Shown here piece by piece: positions 1 to 8,352 of a DNA stretch of 64,000 nt (its first letter is position 1; every line of letters starts with the position of its first letter). The stretch comes from an uncultured Eubacteriales bacterium (GTDB taxonomy: Bacteria > Bacillota > Clostridia > Christensenellales > Aristaeellaceae). Both the position numbers and the translations under genes were made by a program. The stretch spans positions 1-64,000 of the forward strand of contig CADCHI010000005.1 in assembly GCA_902801165.1 (NCBI GenBank), given 5' to 3'. The notes beneath the pieces are model-generated. The model did not search any database. It was not told where the DNA came from and saw only the letters and a program-made list of their open reading frames with translations.

Positions 1-27
1 GTATTCCTTTCGCTCTCCCTTGGGCAT
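1..27 (-). CDS. Start of an unidentified protein, cut by the window edge
   Basis: Only the first nine codons are visible (MPKGERKEY), starting at the ATG at 27-25 and reading out of the window. An AGGAGA ribosome binding site lies about 8 bases upstream, and a TATAAT box lies further upstream at 74-69, which is why I believe this is a real start. It is co-directional with the glycerol kinase-like gene but separated from it by a palindromic repeat. Nothing can be said about function. Confidence 0.4.
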
Positions 28-68
28 TGCTCTTCTCTCCTTTTGTCATTTCAGCTTTGTCCAAGTTT

Positions 69-97
69 ATTATACCACTTTCCTTCGCTCAGGATGA
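69..97 (-). promoter_or_regulatory. Probable promoter of the truncated first gene
   Basis: A perfect TATAAT reads on the minus strand at 74-69. The position expected for the -35 box (97-92) reads TCATCC, a poor match, and lies inside the neighbouring palindromic repeat. Confidence 0.4.
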
Positions 98-140
98 CAT
101 CGGCGGGTCGCCCGTCATCCTGAGCGAAGCGAAGGATCTT
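81..140. repeat. Palindromic dispersed repeat, copy 1
   Basis: Inverted arms: left 81-98 (TCCTTCGCTCAGGATGAC) and right 114-140, which begins GTCATCCTGAGCGAAG and ends GAAGGATCTT, around a 15-base loop. A second copy with nearly the same arms lies at 54846-54915. This copy is just downstream of the stop of the minus-strand kinase gene, so it may also act as a transcription end. I infer a REP-like element. Confidence 0.8.
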
Positions 141-174
141 TCACATGGGTTTACACGGTGAGGTCTCAGCCCTC

Positions 175-1620
175 CTACCGCATCCTGGCGCACTGGATCG
201 CCAGCCGCCACGCCCTGCGCATCGCCTGGCGCTGCTCCGCAGCCATGCGGGGCGCGTAGCGCGGCCCCTCGCCCTGGCGCGCGGGAATGTCCTCCAGGGA
301 GTTGAACAGCCCTACGGCGATTCCGGCCATCCAGGCCGCGCCCAGCGCGGAGAGCTCGCTGAAAGTGGCGCACCGCAATTCGCAGTCCGCGAGGTCCGCC
401 TGGAGCTGCATCAGCAGCGTGTTTTTGCAGCCGCCGCCGTCCGCCATCAGCAGGGGCACCTCAAGGCCGCTTCCGGCGCGGATCGCCTCCAGCACGTCGG
501 CGGGCCGCTGGGCCATCGCCTCCAGCGCCGCCCTGGCCACGTGGGCCCGGGTCGCGCCCCGGGTCATCCCGCGAATCAGTGCCGTCGCGCCGGTGTCGAA
601 GAACGGCGCGCCCAGGCCCGCCATGGCGGGCACCAGCTGCACGCCCAGCGCGTCCGGCACGGTCCTGGCCAGCGCCTCGATCTCCTGCGGGTCCCGGAAC
701 AGCTCCAGTCCCTCGCACAGCCAGATGAGCGTGTCCCCCGAGCAGGTGATGTTGCCCTCCAGCTCGTAGGCCGTCCGCCCGTCAAAGCGCCACGCGACGG
801 CGGTGGTCAGCCCGTTCTCCGGGATCAGCGCGCGCTCGCCGAGGTTCACCATCACCGAGGTGCCCGTGCCATAGCTGATCTTCGCCGTGCCCGGGGCGTG
901 GCAGCCCTGGCCGAACAGCGTGCCGAAGCTGTCGCCCAGCACGCCCATGATGGGCATGCCACGATAGGTGCCGAAGTCCCCGTCGCAGGGCAAAATCTCT
1001 GCGAGCAGGGCCTCCGGGATGCCGAACAGCGACGTCAGCTCCTTCGACCATTCGAGCCGGTGGATGTCCATCAGCTGGGTGCGGCTGGCGTTGGAGGCGT
1101 CCGTCACGTGCCGCCCGCCGAGTTTGAAGGCGAGCCAGCTCTCCATCGTGCCCATGCACAGGTCCCCCGCCTCCGCGCGCCTCCGCAGCGCAGGATTCTC
1201 CCGCAGCAGCACGCCGATCTTCGAGGCGGGCAGATACGGCGACAGCGCGCTGCCCGTCAGCTCCCGCACCCGGGCGTCGTGGCGGCGCAGCTCGCCGCAC
1301 AGGGCTTCGCCCCGGGTGTCCTGCCACACCACCGCGGGGCAGGCGGGTTTGCCCGTCCAGCGGTCCCACAGCACCGTGGTCTCCCGCTGGTTGGTTAGCG
1401 CCAGCGCCGCCAGCTGGTTTGCGGGAATGCCCTCGGTCACCTCGCCGATGATGGCTTCGACGTTGCGGAAGATTTCTTCGGCGTCCTGCTCCACGCGGCC
1501 CGGGGCCGGGTAATACTGGCGGTGCGGCCGGGAGGCCCTGCGGACGATCCCGCCCTGTTCATCCACCAGAAACGCCTTGCTGGCGGAGGTGGACTGGTCC
1601 ACCGCGACGATGTACTTCAC
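175..1620 (-). CDS. FGGY-family carbohydrate kinase, glycerol kinase-like
   Basis: This 481-residue protein should use ATP to phosphorylate glycerol or a similar polyol in the cytoplasm. The N-terminus (VAVDQSTSASKAF), NQRETT at 77-82, and SNASR near 176-180 follow glycerol kinase closely. Residues matching the known glycerol contacts are R79, E80, Y129 and D230; the Gln that normally follows that Asp is Ser231 here. The start is a GTG at 1620-1618 that overlaps the TGA of the upstream dehydrogenase gene (GTGA), with GGAGG ahead of it, so the two are translationally coupled. It is the last gene of an importer/glycosidase operon. The Gln to Ser change leaves room for a different polyol substrate. 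Confidence 0.85.
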   Translation of the reverse strand: MKYIVAVDQSTSASKAFLVDEQGGIVRRASRPHRQYYPAPGRVEQDAEEIFRNVEAIIGEVTEGIPANQLAALALTNQRETTVLWDRWTGKPACPAVVWQDTRGEALCGELRRHDARVRELTGSALSPYLPASKIGVLLRENPALRRRAEAGDLCMGTMESWLAFKLGGRHVTDASNASRTQLMDIHRLEWSKELTSLFGIPEALLAEILPCDGDFGTYRGMPIMGVLGDSFGTLFGQGCHAPGTAKISYGTGTSVMVNLGERALIPENGLTTAVAWRFDGRTAYELEGNITCSGDTLIWLCEGLELFRDPQEIEALARTVPDALGVQLVPAMAGLGAPFFDTGATALIRGMTRGATRAHVARAALEAMAQRPADVLEAIRAGSGLEVPLLMADGGGCKNTLLMQLQADLADCELRCATFSELSALGAAWMAGIAVGLFNSLEDIPARQGEGPRYAPRMAAEQRQAMRRAWRLAIQCARMR

Positions 1621-2978
1621 GATTCCAGCACCTCCTTCAGCACCTCCGCGCCTTCGTCCAGCCAGCCGATGTCCCAGAGCATCGACGTGGACAGATACCG
1701 GTCCCGGATGTCCCGGGAGCAGACGAAAGCGTCCAGGGCGTCCTCGTTCGATATGCCGATGTCCCCGGGCCGCATGGGCAGCCCCAAGGCCCGCATCCGC
1801 CCGCGCAGCGCGTCGGCGTCCGGCAGCTCCTCGTCCATGATCTGAACCAATTCATCCCAATGTTCGATGATCCGCGCTGACCGCCGCCTGCGGCCCTCCG
1901 GGTCGTTCTTGCGCTGCGTGCGCTCCTGGGCGATCAGCGGCTCCGCCGTTCGTCCGAACACACGGCGCAGGTTTGCTGCCCAGGCGCCGCCGTCGAAGGC
2001 CGATATGGCCGCCTCCACCCGGGCCATGTCCGGGCGCAGCGTCCGCATCCACCGGTAGACGGGAAGCACCAGCATCGTCCCCACGCCCACCTGTATGCCG
2101 TGCAGGTCGTAGGATCGGCCCCGCTCCAGGGCCATCATCTCCCAGATGTGGGAGAAGCAGTGCTCCAGCCCCGAGGCCGGGCGGGAGACCTGGGCGAAGG
2201 ACATGGCGATGCCGGCCAGCACGAGTCCCTCGGCCACGGTCCCAATCGCCTCCGGGTCCCGGGCCTCAATGCCCTCCAGGCTGTCCATGACCCGCGCCAG
2301 CGCACCGCGCATCATGCCCGCCACGCCCTCGCAGTAGTATTCGCCGTTCACCACATGGCTGATCCGCCAGTCGCAGAGGGAAACGTACTTGGCGATCATG
2401 TCCCCCACCCCCGCCAGCAGCATCCGACGCGGCGCGGCGGCCATGATCTCCGTGTCGCACAGCACACCCGCGGGGCAGGGCGTGTAGATCGTCTTCTTGA
2501 CCCCGCCGACCTCCATCGCCCCGGAATTGGAGGCGAAGCCGTCCATGGACGGCGCGGTGGCAACGATGGCCGTGGGCACGCCTGCCGCCTTGCCCATCAG
2601 CTTGCACAGGTCGTTGATGACGCCTCCGCCCACGGCCAGTATGCAGTCGCAGGTCGGGTCAAAGCGCATGGCGAGGCTGCCCAGCTCCCACTCGGCGGGC
2701 ATCAGGCGCTCCCGGGTGTCGAAGCGGCAGAGGCGGTATTCGATCCCCGCGCCCTCCAGCGCGGCGCAGACCCTTTCTCCCGCCGCGTCCCAGGTGTTCA
2801 GGTCGCAGACGACCATGGGCCGCCTGCCGCCGATGGCGCTCAGCATTTCCGGCAGCGCCCCGACGGCGTTCCTGCCGATCCTCAGCCAGCGCAGGTCCGT
2901 GCGGTGCCGCCTGCCGCAGCCGCATTCAAAGCCGTCCCTTGAAAGCAGCGCGTCCAGCGGCAGCTTCGAGAAATCCAT
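1617..2978 (-). CDS. sn-glycerol-1-phosphate dehydrogenase family protein (AraM/EgsA-like)
   Basis: 453 residues. Members are metal-dependent NAD(P) enzymes that interconvert dihydroxyacetone phosphate and glycerol-1-phosphate. Visible features are an N-terminal CxCGxxH segment (residues 19-25), the nucleotide-binding GGGVINDLCK at 117-126, and the probable metal ligands D193 (GVGD), H273 (LEHCFSH) and H293 (DLHG). I start at the ATG at 2978 because GAGGAGG sits about 10 bases upstream; a longer in-frame extension has no such site. It lies between the glycosidase and kinase genes. Its usual stereochemistry does not match sn-glycerol-3-phosphate made by a true glycerol kinase, so the real substrate in this operon is open. 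Confidence 0.85.
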   Translation of the reverse strand: MDFSKLPLDALLSRDGFECGCGRRHRTDLRWLRIGRNAVGALPEMLSAIGGRRPMVVCDLNTWDAAGERVCAALEGAGIEYRLCRFDTRERLMPAEWELGSLAMRFDPTCDCILAVGGGVINDLCKLMGKAAGVPTAIVATAPSMDGFASNSGAMEVGGVKKTIYTPCPAGVLCDTEIMAAAPRRMLLAGVGDMIAKYVSLCDWRISHVVNGEYYCEGVAGMMRGALARVMDSLEGIEARDPEAIGTVAEGLVLAGIAMSFAQVSRPASGLEHCFSHIWEMMALERGRSYDLHGIQVGVGTMLVLPVYRWMRTLRPDMARVEAAISAFDGGAWAANLRRVFGRTAEPLIAQERTQRKNDPEGRRRRSARIIEHWDELVQIMDEELPDADALRGRMRALGLPMRPGDIGISNEDALDAFVCSRDIRDRYLSTSMLWDIGWLDEGAEVLKEVLES

Positions 2979-3057
2979 CGCTTCATGTCCTCCTCTGTTT
3001 CCATTTCCGTGACGCAAGCGTCCCCCGACCTGCCCTGCGGCCGGCGGGGGACGCCTC

Positions 3058-4302
3058 TTATGCCTGTTCCAGCTCCCGGATCATGTTCAGCACCAGTATG
3101 TTCCAGTTGATAAAGCCGCCGTTCATGACGGGCTTGCCGGTGAAGGGATCGTAATACTCGTGCAGGCAGCCGGTGTTCGCCAGGTCGTCGGCCAGCAGCC
3201 GCGCGGACCGGGCGCAGAGCAGCTCCGCCTCGCCCTGATAGCCGTAGTTCATCAGGCCCTTGAAGGCCACGTAGTTGGCCACCAGCCAGATGGGGCCCAG
3301 CCAGTTGGAGGGGTTGTTGGTGGCGGACAGGTCGAACATCTTCTCGTCCTTCGCCAGTGTGCAGATGCCGTAGTCCGAGGCGAAGGTGGCGGGGTCGAAC
3401 ATGTGCCGCGCCAGCGCCGCCGCCTGCCCGTCCGTGGCGAACCCCGCCCACATGGGGATGAAGCCGGACCACACGCGGATCTTGATGGGCAGCGTCTTCC
3501 AGAACACGCCCAGGCCCTGGTGGAACCAGTCGAACTTGCGTGTCTTGACGTCCACGTCCACGGAGTAGAAGAACTGGTCCCGCTTGTCCCAGCATTCCGC
3601 CTGGATGGCCTCGATCAGCCTGTCCCGCTTCTCGAGGAAATGGGCCGCGCGGTCCTGCCGCCCGGTGGCGGTCAGGTACTCCGCCATGCGTGCCAGCTCC
3701 TCCGTCATGAAGCTGTTCAGGTAGATGTTTGCGGTGGAGGACTTGGGCCGGCCGAAGGTGGCGGGGTCGTTGTCCATGCCGATCATGATGTCGTCGATCC
3801 ACACGTACAGGCCGCAGTTTTCGTTGAAATACTCCCGGTCATAGCACTCGAAGTACTTCTCCAACTGCTCCGCGAAGCCCTCCGCCCAGCTCCAGTCACC
3901 GGTGAAGCGGCTGATCAGGGCGATCTGTCCGCACAGGAAGGGCTTGTGCATGTTCATGCGCACGCCCCGCTTGCGCATCATGTTCAGGTAGGGCTCGGGC
4001 CAGTCGGCCACCTCGATCATCATGGGGATGTAGCCATCCTCCAGCTGGTGGTCGAGGAAGTTCAATACATTGCCCTTGGCATGGGTCACCACCCTGTCGA
4101 GGGTCTCCTTCGGCAGCGCGTCCGCCATGCCCAGCAGGCCGTAGACCGACCAGTAGGTGTCCCAGTCCCAGACGTTGCCGTCGTAGACGGAGCCGGGGTC
4201 GATGAAGGGGTGGCGTATGAAGCTGCGCGGCTGCTTCAGCACCTTGTCCACGTTGTCCAGCACATAGCGCTCGATCGCGCGTCGCTCCGCGTCAAATCGC
4301 AT
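3058..4302 (-). CDS. GH63/trehalase-like (alpha/alpha)6-barrel glycoside hydrolase
   Basis: 414 residues with no signal peptide, so it should act on a substrate brought into the cell. WDWDTYW at 45-51 and a late HEYYDP...NGGFINWN segment are typical of the trehalase, GH63 and related glycosidase clan, where they carry the catalytic acid and base. GH63 includes mannosylglycerate and glucosylglycerate hydrolases as well as alpha-glucosidases. Its place between two sugar permease genes and the glycerol-processing genes suggests release of a sugar from a glycerol-type aglycone; that is inference. It follows the MalG-like gene by only 6 bases. Family placement is good, substrate unknown. Confidence 0.75.
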   Translation of the reverse strand: MRFDAERRAIERYVLDNVDKVLKQPRSFIRHPFIDPGSVYDGNVWDWDTYWSVYGLLGMADALPKETLDRVVTHAKGNVLNFLDHQLEDGYIPMMIEVADWPEPYLNMMRKRGVRMNMHKPFLCGQIALISRFTGDWSWAEGFAEQLEKYFECYDREYFNENCGLYVWIDDIMIGMDNDPATFGRPKSSTANIYLNSFMTEELARMAEYLTATGRQDRAAHFLEKRDRLIEAIQAECWDKRDQFFYSVDVDVKTRKFDWFHQGLGVFWKTLPIKIRVWSGFIPMWAGFATDGQAAALARHMFDPATFASDYGICTLAKDEKMFDLSATNNPSNWLGPIWLVANYVAFKGLMNYGYQGEAELLCARSARLLADDLANTGCLHEYYDPFTGKPVMNGGFINWNILVLNMIRELEQA

Positions 4303-4308
4303 GGTTCA

Positions 4309-5151
4309 TCATCCTTTCACGGCTCCGGCGGTCATGCCCTCGATGACGGCCTTGTTCAGCGCGAGGTACATGAACAGCATGGGCATCACGCTGATGGACA
4401 CCGAGGCGAATATCGCGCCCCAGTTCTTGGAGCCGAACTCGTTTTCAAAGTACAGAAGGCCCGTCTGCATGGTCTTCAACGAGGACTTGCTGGCGAAGGT
4501 CATGGAGTAGATCAGGTCGTTCCACTTGAAGAAGAACTGTATGACCAGCACGGTGATGATGGCGTTCTTCATCAGCGGAAGCACGATGTCGATCATCAGC
4601 CGGTAGATGCTGCAGCCGTCCACGATGCCCGCCTCGATGATCTCGTCCGGCAGCGCCCGCAGGTAGCCGGTGATCAGGTACACGCTGAAGGAGATGGCGG
4701 AGGCGGTGTACACCAGCACCAAGCCGGTGCGGGTGTTGTACAGGCCGGTCTTCTGGAAGATCTGCGCCAGTGGGATCAGCGTCGTGGCCACGGGCACCAT
4801 GATGCCGAAGCCGAAGTAGGCGGCCATGAAGCCCTTCAGCTTCCACTGCATCTTCGTCAGCGCGAAGGAGATGGTCACCGAGAAGATGACGATCAACACC
4901 AGGGAGAGCAGCGTGTTGATGAGGCTGTTGACGAAGTAGACGCTCATGTGGCCGCGGGTCCAGGCGTCCACATAGTTCTGGAAGTAAAAGCCGCTGTTCA
5001 GCGCGTAGGCGGGCTTGGAGACGAATTCCGTGGGCTGCTTGAAGGAGGCGGTCACCATCCAGAACAGTGGATAGAGGAACACCAGCACGATCACCACGAT
5101 CAATACGGTCTTCAGCGCCTCCGCCAGCTTGCGCGTGTTTTTGCTCGACAT
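4309..5151 (-). CDS. Carbohydrate ABC transporter permease, MalG type
   Basis: 280 residues with six predicted membrane spans. The cytoplasmic EAA loop that docks to the ATPase is visible as EAGIVDGCSIYRLMIDIVLP in the second half of the protein. I place the start at the ATG at 5151, with GAGG 8 bases upstream; a GTG at 5160 is a less likely alternative. It lies directly after the MalF-like gene and before the glycosidase. No ABC ATPase gene is in this operon, so the transporter probably borrows a shared MsmX-like ATPase encoded elsewhere. Confidence 0.9.
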   Translation of the reverse strand: MSSKNTRKLAEALKTVLIVVIVLVFLYPLFWMVTASFKQPTEFVSKPAYALNSGFYFQNYVDAWTRGHMSVYFVNSLINTLLSLVLIVIFSVTISFALTKMQWKLKGFMAAYFGFGIMVPVATTLIPLAQIFQKTGLYNTRTGLVLVYTASAISFSVYLITGYLRALPDEIIEAGIVDGCSIYRLMIDIVLPLMKNAIITVLVIQFFFKWNDLIYSMTFASKSSLKTMQTGLLYFENEFGSKNWGAIFASVSISVMPMLFMYLALNKAVIEGMTAGAVKG

Positions 5152-5161
5152 GCCTGCCACC

Positions 5162-6058
5162 TCACTTCCTGTAGTCCCAGTCGAAGAACCGGATGATGCG
5201 GGAGCCCACCACGCAGATCAGGAATATGACCAGCGCGATGGTGCTGCCATAGCCCGTCTTCATGTAGGTAAAGGCCGTGTCGTACATGTACATCGACAGC
5301 GAGCGCGTGGCCGTGCCGGGGCCGCCGCCGGTGAGGGCCAGCGCGGATTCGAACATCTTCACGGTGCCGGTAAAGCTGAAGATCACGCAGGTGACCAGTA
5401 TCGGCCGCAGCAGCGGCGCGAGGATGTGCAGGAACAGCTGGAGGCCGTTGCAGCCGTCGATCTGCGCGGCCTCGATGATCTCGTTGGAAATGTCCAGCAG
5501 CGCGCCGTAGATGATGACCGAATAGAAGCCGATGGCCACCCAGATGTCCATCGCCGCCAGGGCGCCCAGCGCCGTGGACGACTTGCCGATCCAGGGCTGC
5601 ACCCAGCTTTCGAGCCCAACGCCCGCGAGCAGCGAGTTCAGCAGGCCGTAGTGGGGCTGGATCTCATATATCTTGGCAAACAGCTGTGCCACCGCGACCG
5701 TCGGCAGCACGACTGGGAAAAACACGATTGTGCGCACCAGAGCGCCGAATTTCTTGACCCAGAACTTGAAGATCAGCGCCATCAGCAGGCCGAAGAAGAC
5801 CTGGCCGGCGGTGACCATCAACACATAGCGCATGTTGACGCTCAGGGAATTCAGGAAGTTCTTGTCCTTGAACAGCTTCCCGTAGTTTTTGAGCCCCGCG
5901 AAGGCCCAGTTCTTCATGCCCGCGGTGCCGTCGAAAAACGAATAATAGCCCGACCATACGATGGGCAGTATGACGAGCAGCGTGTAGAGAATGAGGCCCG
6001 GCACCACAAACGCGGCAATCGCCTTCTTATCCCGCAAGACCTGATTCATGGGGTACAC
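5162..6058 (-). CDS. Carbohydrate ABC transporter permease, MalF type
   Basis: 298 residues with six predicted membrane spans and the EAA loop (EAAQIDGCNGLQLFLHILAP) in the C-terminal third. It should form the membrane channel as a heterodimer with the MalG-type protein encoded next. It is separated from the upstream binding-protein gene by about 157 bases that contain a strong hairpin at 6162-6191, a common arrangement for making more binding protein than permease. Confidence 0.92.
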   Translation of the reverse strand: MYPMNQVLRDKKAIAAFVVPGLILYTLLVILPIVWSGYYSFFDGTAGMKNWAFAGLKNYGKLFKDKNFLNSLSVNMRYVLMVTAGQVFFGLLMALIFKFWVKKFGALVRTIVFFPVVLPTVAVAQLFAKIYEIQPHYGLLNSLLAGVGLESWVQPWIGKSSTALGALAAMDIWVAIGFYSVIIYGALLDISNEIIEAAQIDGCNGLQLFLHILAPLLRPILVTCVIFSFTGTVKMFESALALTGGGPGTATRSLSMYMYDTAFTYMKTGYGSTIALVIFLICVVGSRIIRFFDWDYRK

Positions 6059-6161
6059 CTCGCTTCATGATGCTTTGAGAATGATTGTCGACGTGTTCCT
6101 GCGGAACCCGCCGACCCGGAAAACGTTCCGTTTCCCTAATGACGTACAATAATCGAAAACC

Positions 6162-6191
6162 GGGGGCGACCGTCGGAGCGATCGCCCCCGA
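6162..6191 (-). terminator. Hairpin between binding-protein and permease genes
   Basis: Perfect 9-bp arms CGGGGGCGA (6162-6170) and TCGCCCCCG (6183-6191). On the minus strand the stem is followed by GTTTTCG. It probably acts as a leaky terminator or as a 3' mRNA stabiliser for the binding-protein transcript. Confidence 0.7.
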
Positions 6192-6215
6192 GAGGGAACG
6201 TTGGGTTGTTCGTCG

Positions 6216-7484
6216 TCAGTTGTTGGCATCCCAGACATCCTGCAGGGACTGGGCATACTCCTCGGCGGTCATCTCGCCGTTCATCAGGCTCTGGACGTTG
6301 ACCTGAGCGATGTTGGACAGCTCGCTGCTCATGGCCGCCTCGAACCAGGTGCTGGTGCCGGTGACCTTACCCATCTCCTCGGCGACGAGGATGGAGTACT
6401 TGCTCATGGTCTCGGGATACTCGTTGATGACGTAGCCCTTCAGGGCGCCGAACTCGGACATGGCGTAGTCGCCCAGGTTGGTGACGATGTACTTCAGCCA
6501 GTCGGCGGTCTCCTCATCATACTTGTCCTTGCTCAGGCACAGGATGGTGCCGCAGTTCATGGAGTACTCGGTCAGGGTGCCGGGGCCGCCTTCCACGGTG
6601 GGGATATTGAAGAAGCCGATGCCGTCCTCGCCCGCGGGGTTGGTGGGAGCCACCAGGTCCTGGGTGTACCAGCTGCCGTTGTAGATGATGGCGGCCTCGC
6701 CGGCCAGGATCATCTGGGCGGCGGTGTTCTGGTCAACCGTGGTGGGGCCGACGCCGAAGTAGCCCTTCTCGCACATATCCTGCAGCATCTGGGCGGCCTC
6801 GATCATGCCGGGGTCGGTGTAGGACATCTCGCCGGCCGCCATCTTGTTCATGGCGTCCACGCCCAGCTTGCGCATCACATAGGCGTTGATGATGCGGGTG
6901 GCGGGCCACTGGTCCGCGCCGCCAACGGCGAAGGGCTGGATACCCGCGGCCATCAGCTTCTCGCAGTCCTCGAGCATCTCGTCCCAGGTGGTGGGAGCGG
7001 CTTCGATGCCGGCCTGCTCGAACAGGGCCTTGTTGTACCAGAAGCCCTCGATGTTCAGGCCCAGGGGCAGGTCGTACAGGTCCTCGGTGCCAACCAGGTT
7101 GGTCAGGAAGCTGTAGGCGCCCGCGTCGATGCAATCCTCGACGCCCAGCTCGCGCAGCGCCTCGGACACGTTCAGGACGTAGTCGTTCTCGATCATGGTC
7201 TTCAGCGGCGTGCCGGATTCATAGGCGAACACGTCCGGCAGGTCGTTGGAAACGGCCAGCGTGGCCACCTTCTGCTGCAGGTTATCCGAGGAAACCAGCT
7301 CCAGCTCGAAGTCGAAGTCCGGGTGATCCTCCTTGTACTTCGCGGACAGGTCGGTCAGCAGCTTGCCATTGTCGTAGTCCTCCGCCCAGATGGAGAGGAA
7401 GGAGATCGTCTTGGCCTGCGCCATGGCGACCATGCCGATCGCCAGCGTCAAAGCCAGCACCAGTGCCAATACCTTGCGTGTCAT
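6216..7484 (-). CDS. Extracellular solute-binding protein, family 1
   Basis: 422 residues. This is the extracytoplasmic sugar receptor of the importer. It has a clear signal peptide (about residues 1-24, ending in AMAQA) that looks like a signal peptidase I substrate. There is no cysteine lipobox, which is odd for a Gram-positive binding protein, since these are usually lipid-anchored. GGGAGG lies upstream of the ATG. It is the first gene of the operon; a TATAAT at 7541-7536 and a direct repeat at 7569-7596 precede it and are probably controlled by the adjacent YesN-like regulator. The ligand is unknown; a glycoside of glycerol is my guess from the operon. Confidence 0.92.
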   Translation of the reverse strand: MTRKVLALVLALTLAIGMVAMAQAKTISFLSIWAEDYDNGKLLTDLSAKYKEDHPDFDFELELVSSDNLQQKVATLAVSNDLPDVFAYESGTPLKTMIENDYVLNVSEALRELGVEDCIDAGAYSFLTNLVGTEDLYDLPLGLNIEGFWYNKALFEQAGIEAAPTTWDEMLEDCEKLMAAGIQPFAVGGADQWPATRIINAYVMRKLGVDAMNKMAAGEMSYTDPGMIEAAQMLQDMCEKGYFGVGPTTVDQNTAAQMILAGEAAIIYNGSWYTQDLVAPTNPAGEDGIGFFNIPTVEGGPGTLTEYSMNCGTILCLSKDKYDEETADWLKYIVTNLGDYAMSEFGALKGYVINEYPETMSKYSILVAEEMGKVTGTSTWFEAAMSSELSNIAQVNVQSLMNGEMTAEEYAQSLQDVWDANN

Positions 7485-7535
7485 GTAACAAACCTCCCGT
7501 CAACATTTTGCCGAGTATACTTCGGCGACAGTTTT

Positions 7536-7564
7536 ATTATAGCGGAGAGGTTAAAGCATCGTAA
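7536..7564 (-). promoter_or_regulatory. Probable promoter of the glycoside importer operon
   Basis: A perfect TATAAT lies at 7541-7536. The -35 position, 17 bases upstream, reads TTACGA, a weak match, as expected for an activator-dependent promoter. Confidence 0.6.
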
Positions 7565-7568
7565 AGCT

Positions 7569-7596
7569 GTAAATTTTCGTTTAAAACCGTAAATTT
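7569..7596. promoter_or_regulatory. Tandem direct repeat, candidate YesN-type operator
   Basis: GTAAATTT occurs at 7569-7576 and again at 7589-7596, exactly 20 bp apart, just upstream of the importer promoter. AraC-family activators commonly bind tandem half-sites with about two helical turns between them. Binding by the adjacent regulator is inferred. Confidence 0.5.
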
Positions 7597-8352
7597 TTAC
7601 GTTTTTCCATCCCGGTATTCGCTGGGCGTCACACCCACGTTCTTCTTGAAGACCTTGCAGAAGTAGTTGTAGTCCCGGTAGCCCACCTTCTCCGCCACCG
7701 TCGAGGCGCGCTCGCCCTGCAGCAGCATCCGGCAGGCGTTGTTCATCCGCACCGCGGTCAGGTACTTGACGTAGCTGGTGCCGGTGTTGCGCTTGAACAG
7801 GTCGGACAGGTAGGCCGGGGTCATGTCCACCAGCTTGGAGAGCTCGTCCAGCCCCAGGTCCTGGGCGTAGTTGGCGTGGATGTAGCGCAGCACCTCCCCC
7901 ACCGCGCCGTTCTGGGCGTCGGTGCGCTCCTGCTGCCGGACGGCATCCACGTGCCGCACCCGGTGCACCTTCCGGCGCAGGTCCAGCACCTCCTCCGCCC
8001 GGATGAGGGCGGTGACGACGCTCTGGGTGTCGATGGGCTTTTCGATGAAGTCCATCACGCCCAGCTTCAGCGCCTTCTGGGCGTATTCAAATTCCCGGTA
8101 GCCGCTGATGACGATGAACACGCTCATCGGCAGCTCCTCGATGGTGCGCTCGATCAGCGACAGGCCGTCGATGCCGGGCATGCGGATGTCGGTGATCACC
8201 ACGTCGGGCCGCGTGTCCATCACCACGCGCAAGCCGTCCACGCCGTCGGTGGCGGTGCCGATGATCTGGTAATCCAGCCCCGCGCGCCGGACCATGGCCC
8301 CGATGGCCTCCACCACCACGTTTTCATCGTCGATGATGACAATGGATTTCAC
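7597..8352 (-). CDS. AraC-family response regulator (YesN-like)
   Basis: 251 residues. The N-terminal receiver has the phosphorylation site D55 (ITDIRMPG) and K105 (FIEKP). The C-terminal third is an AraC-type double helix-turn-helix (AYLSDLFKRNTG and YNYFCKVFKKNVGVTPSEYR). It is shorter than many YesN proteins because the linker domain is small. The GTG start at 8352 overlaps the TGA of the sensor kinase gene. It should activate the importer operon that begins about 110 bases downstream. Confidence 0.93.
   Translation of the reverse strand: MKSIVIIDDENVVVEAIGAMVRRAGLDYQIIGTATDGVDGLRVVMDTRPDVVITDIRMPGIDGLSLIERTIEELPMSVFIVISGYREFEYAQKALKLGVMDFIEKPIDTQSVVTALIRAEEVLDLRRKVHRVRHVDAVRQQERTDAQNGAVGEVLRYIHANYAQDLGLDELSKLVDMTPAYLSDLFKRNTGTSYVKYLTAVRMNNACRMLLQGERASTVAEKVGYRDYNYFCKVFKKNVGVTPSEYRDGKT

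Noticed and set aside
3160..5196. 678-codon plus-strand frame across the glycosidase and permease genes
   Set aside because: It spans two real genes on the other strand and their junction, and its composition is that of an antisense shadow.
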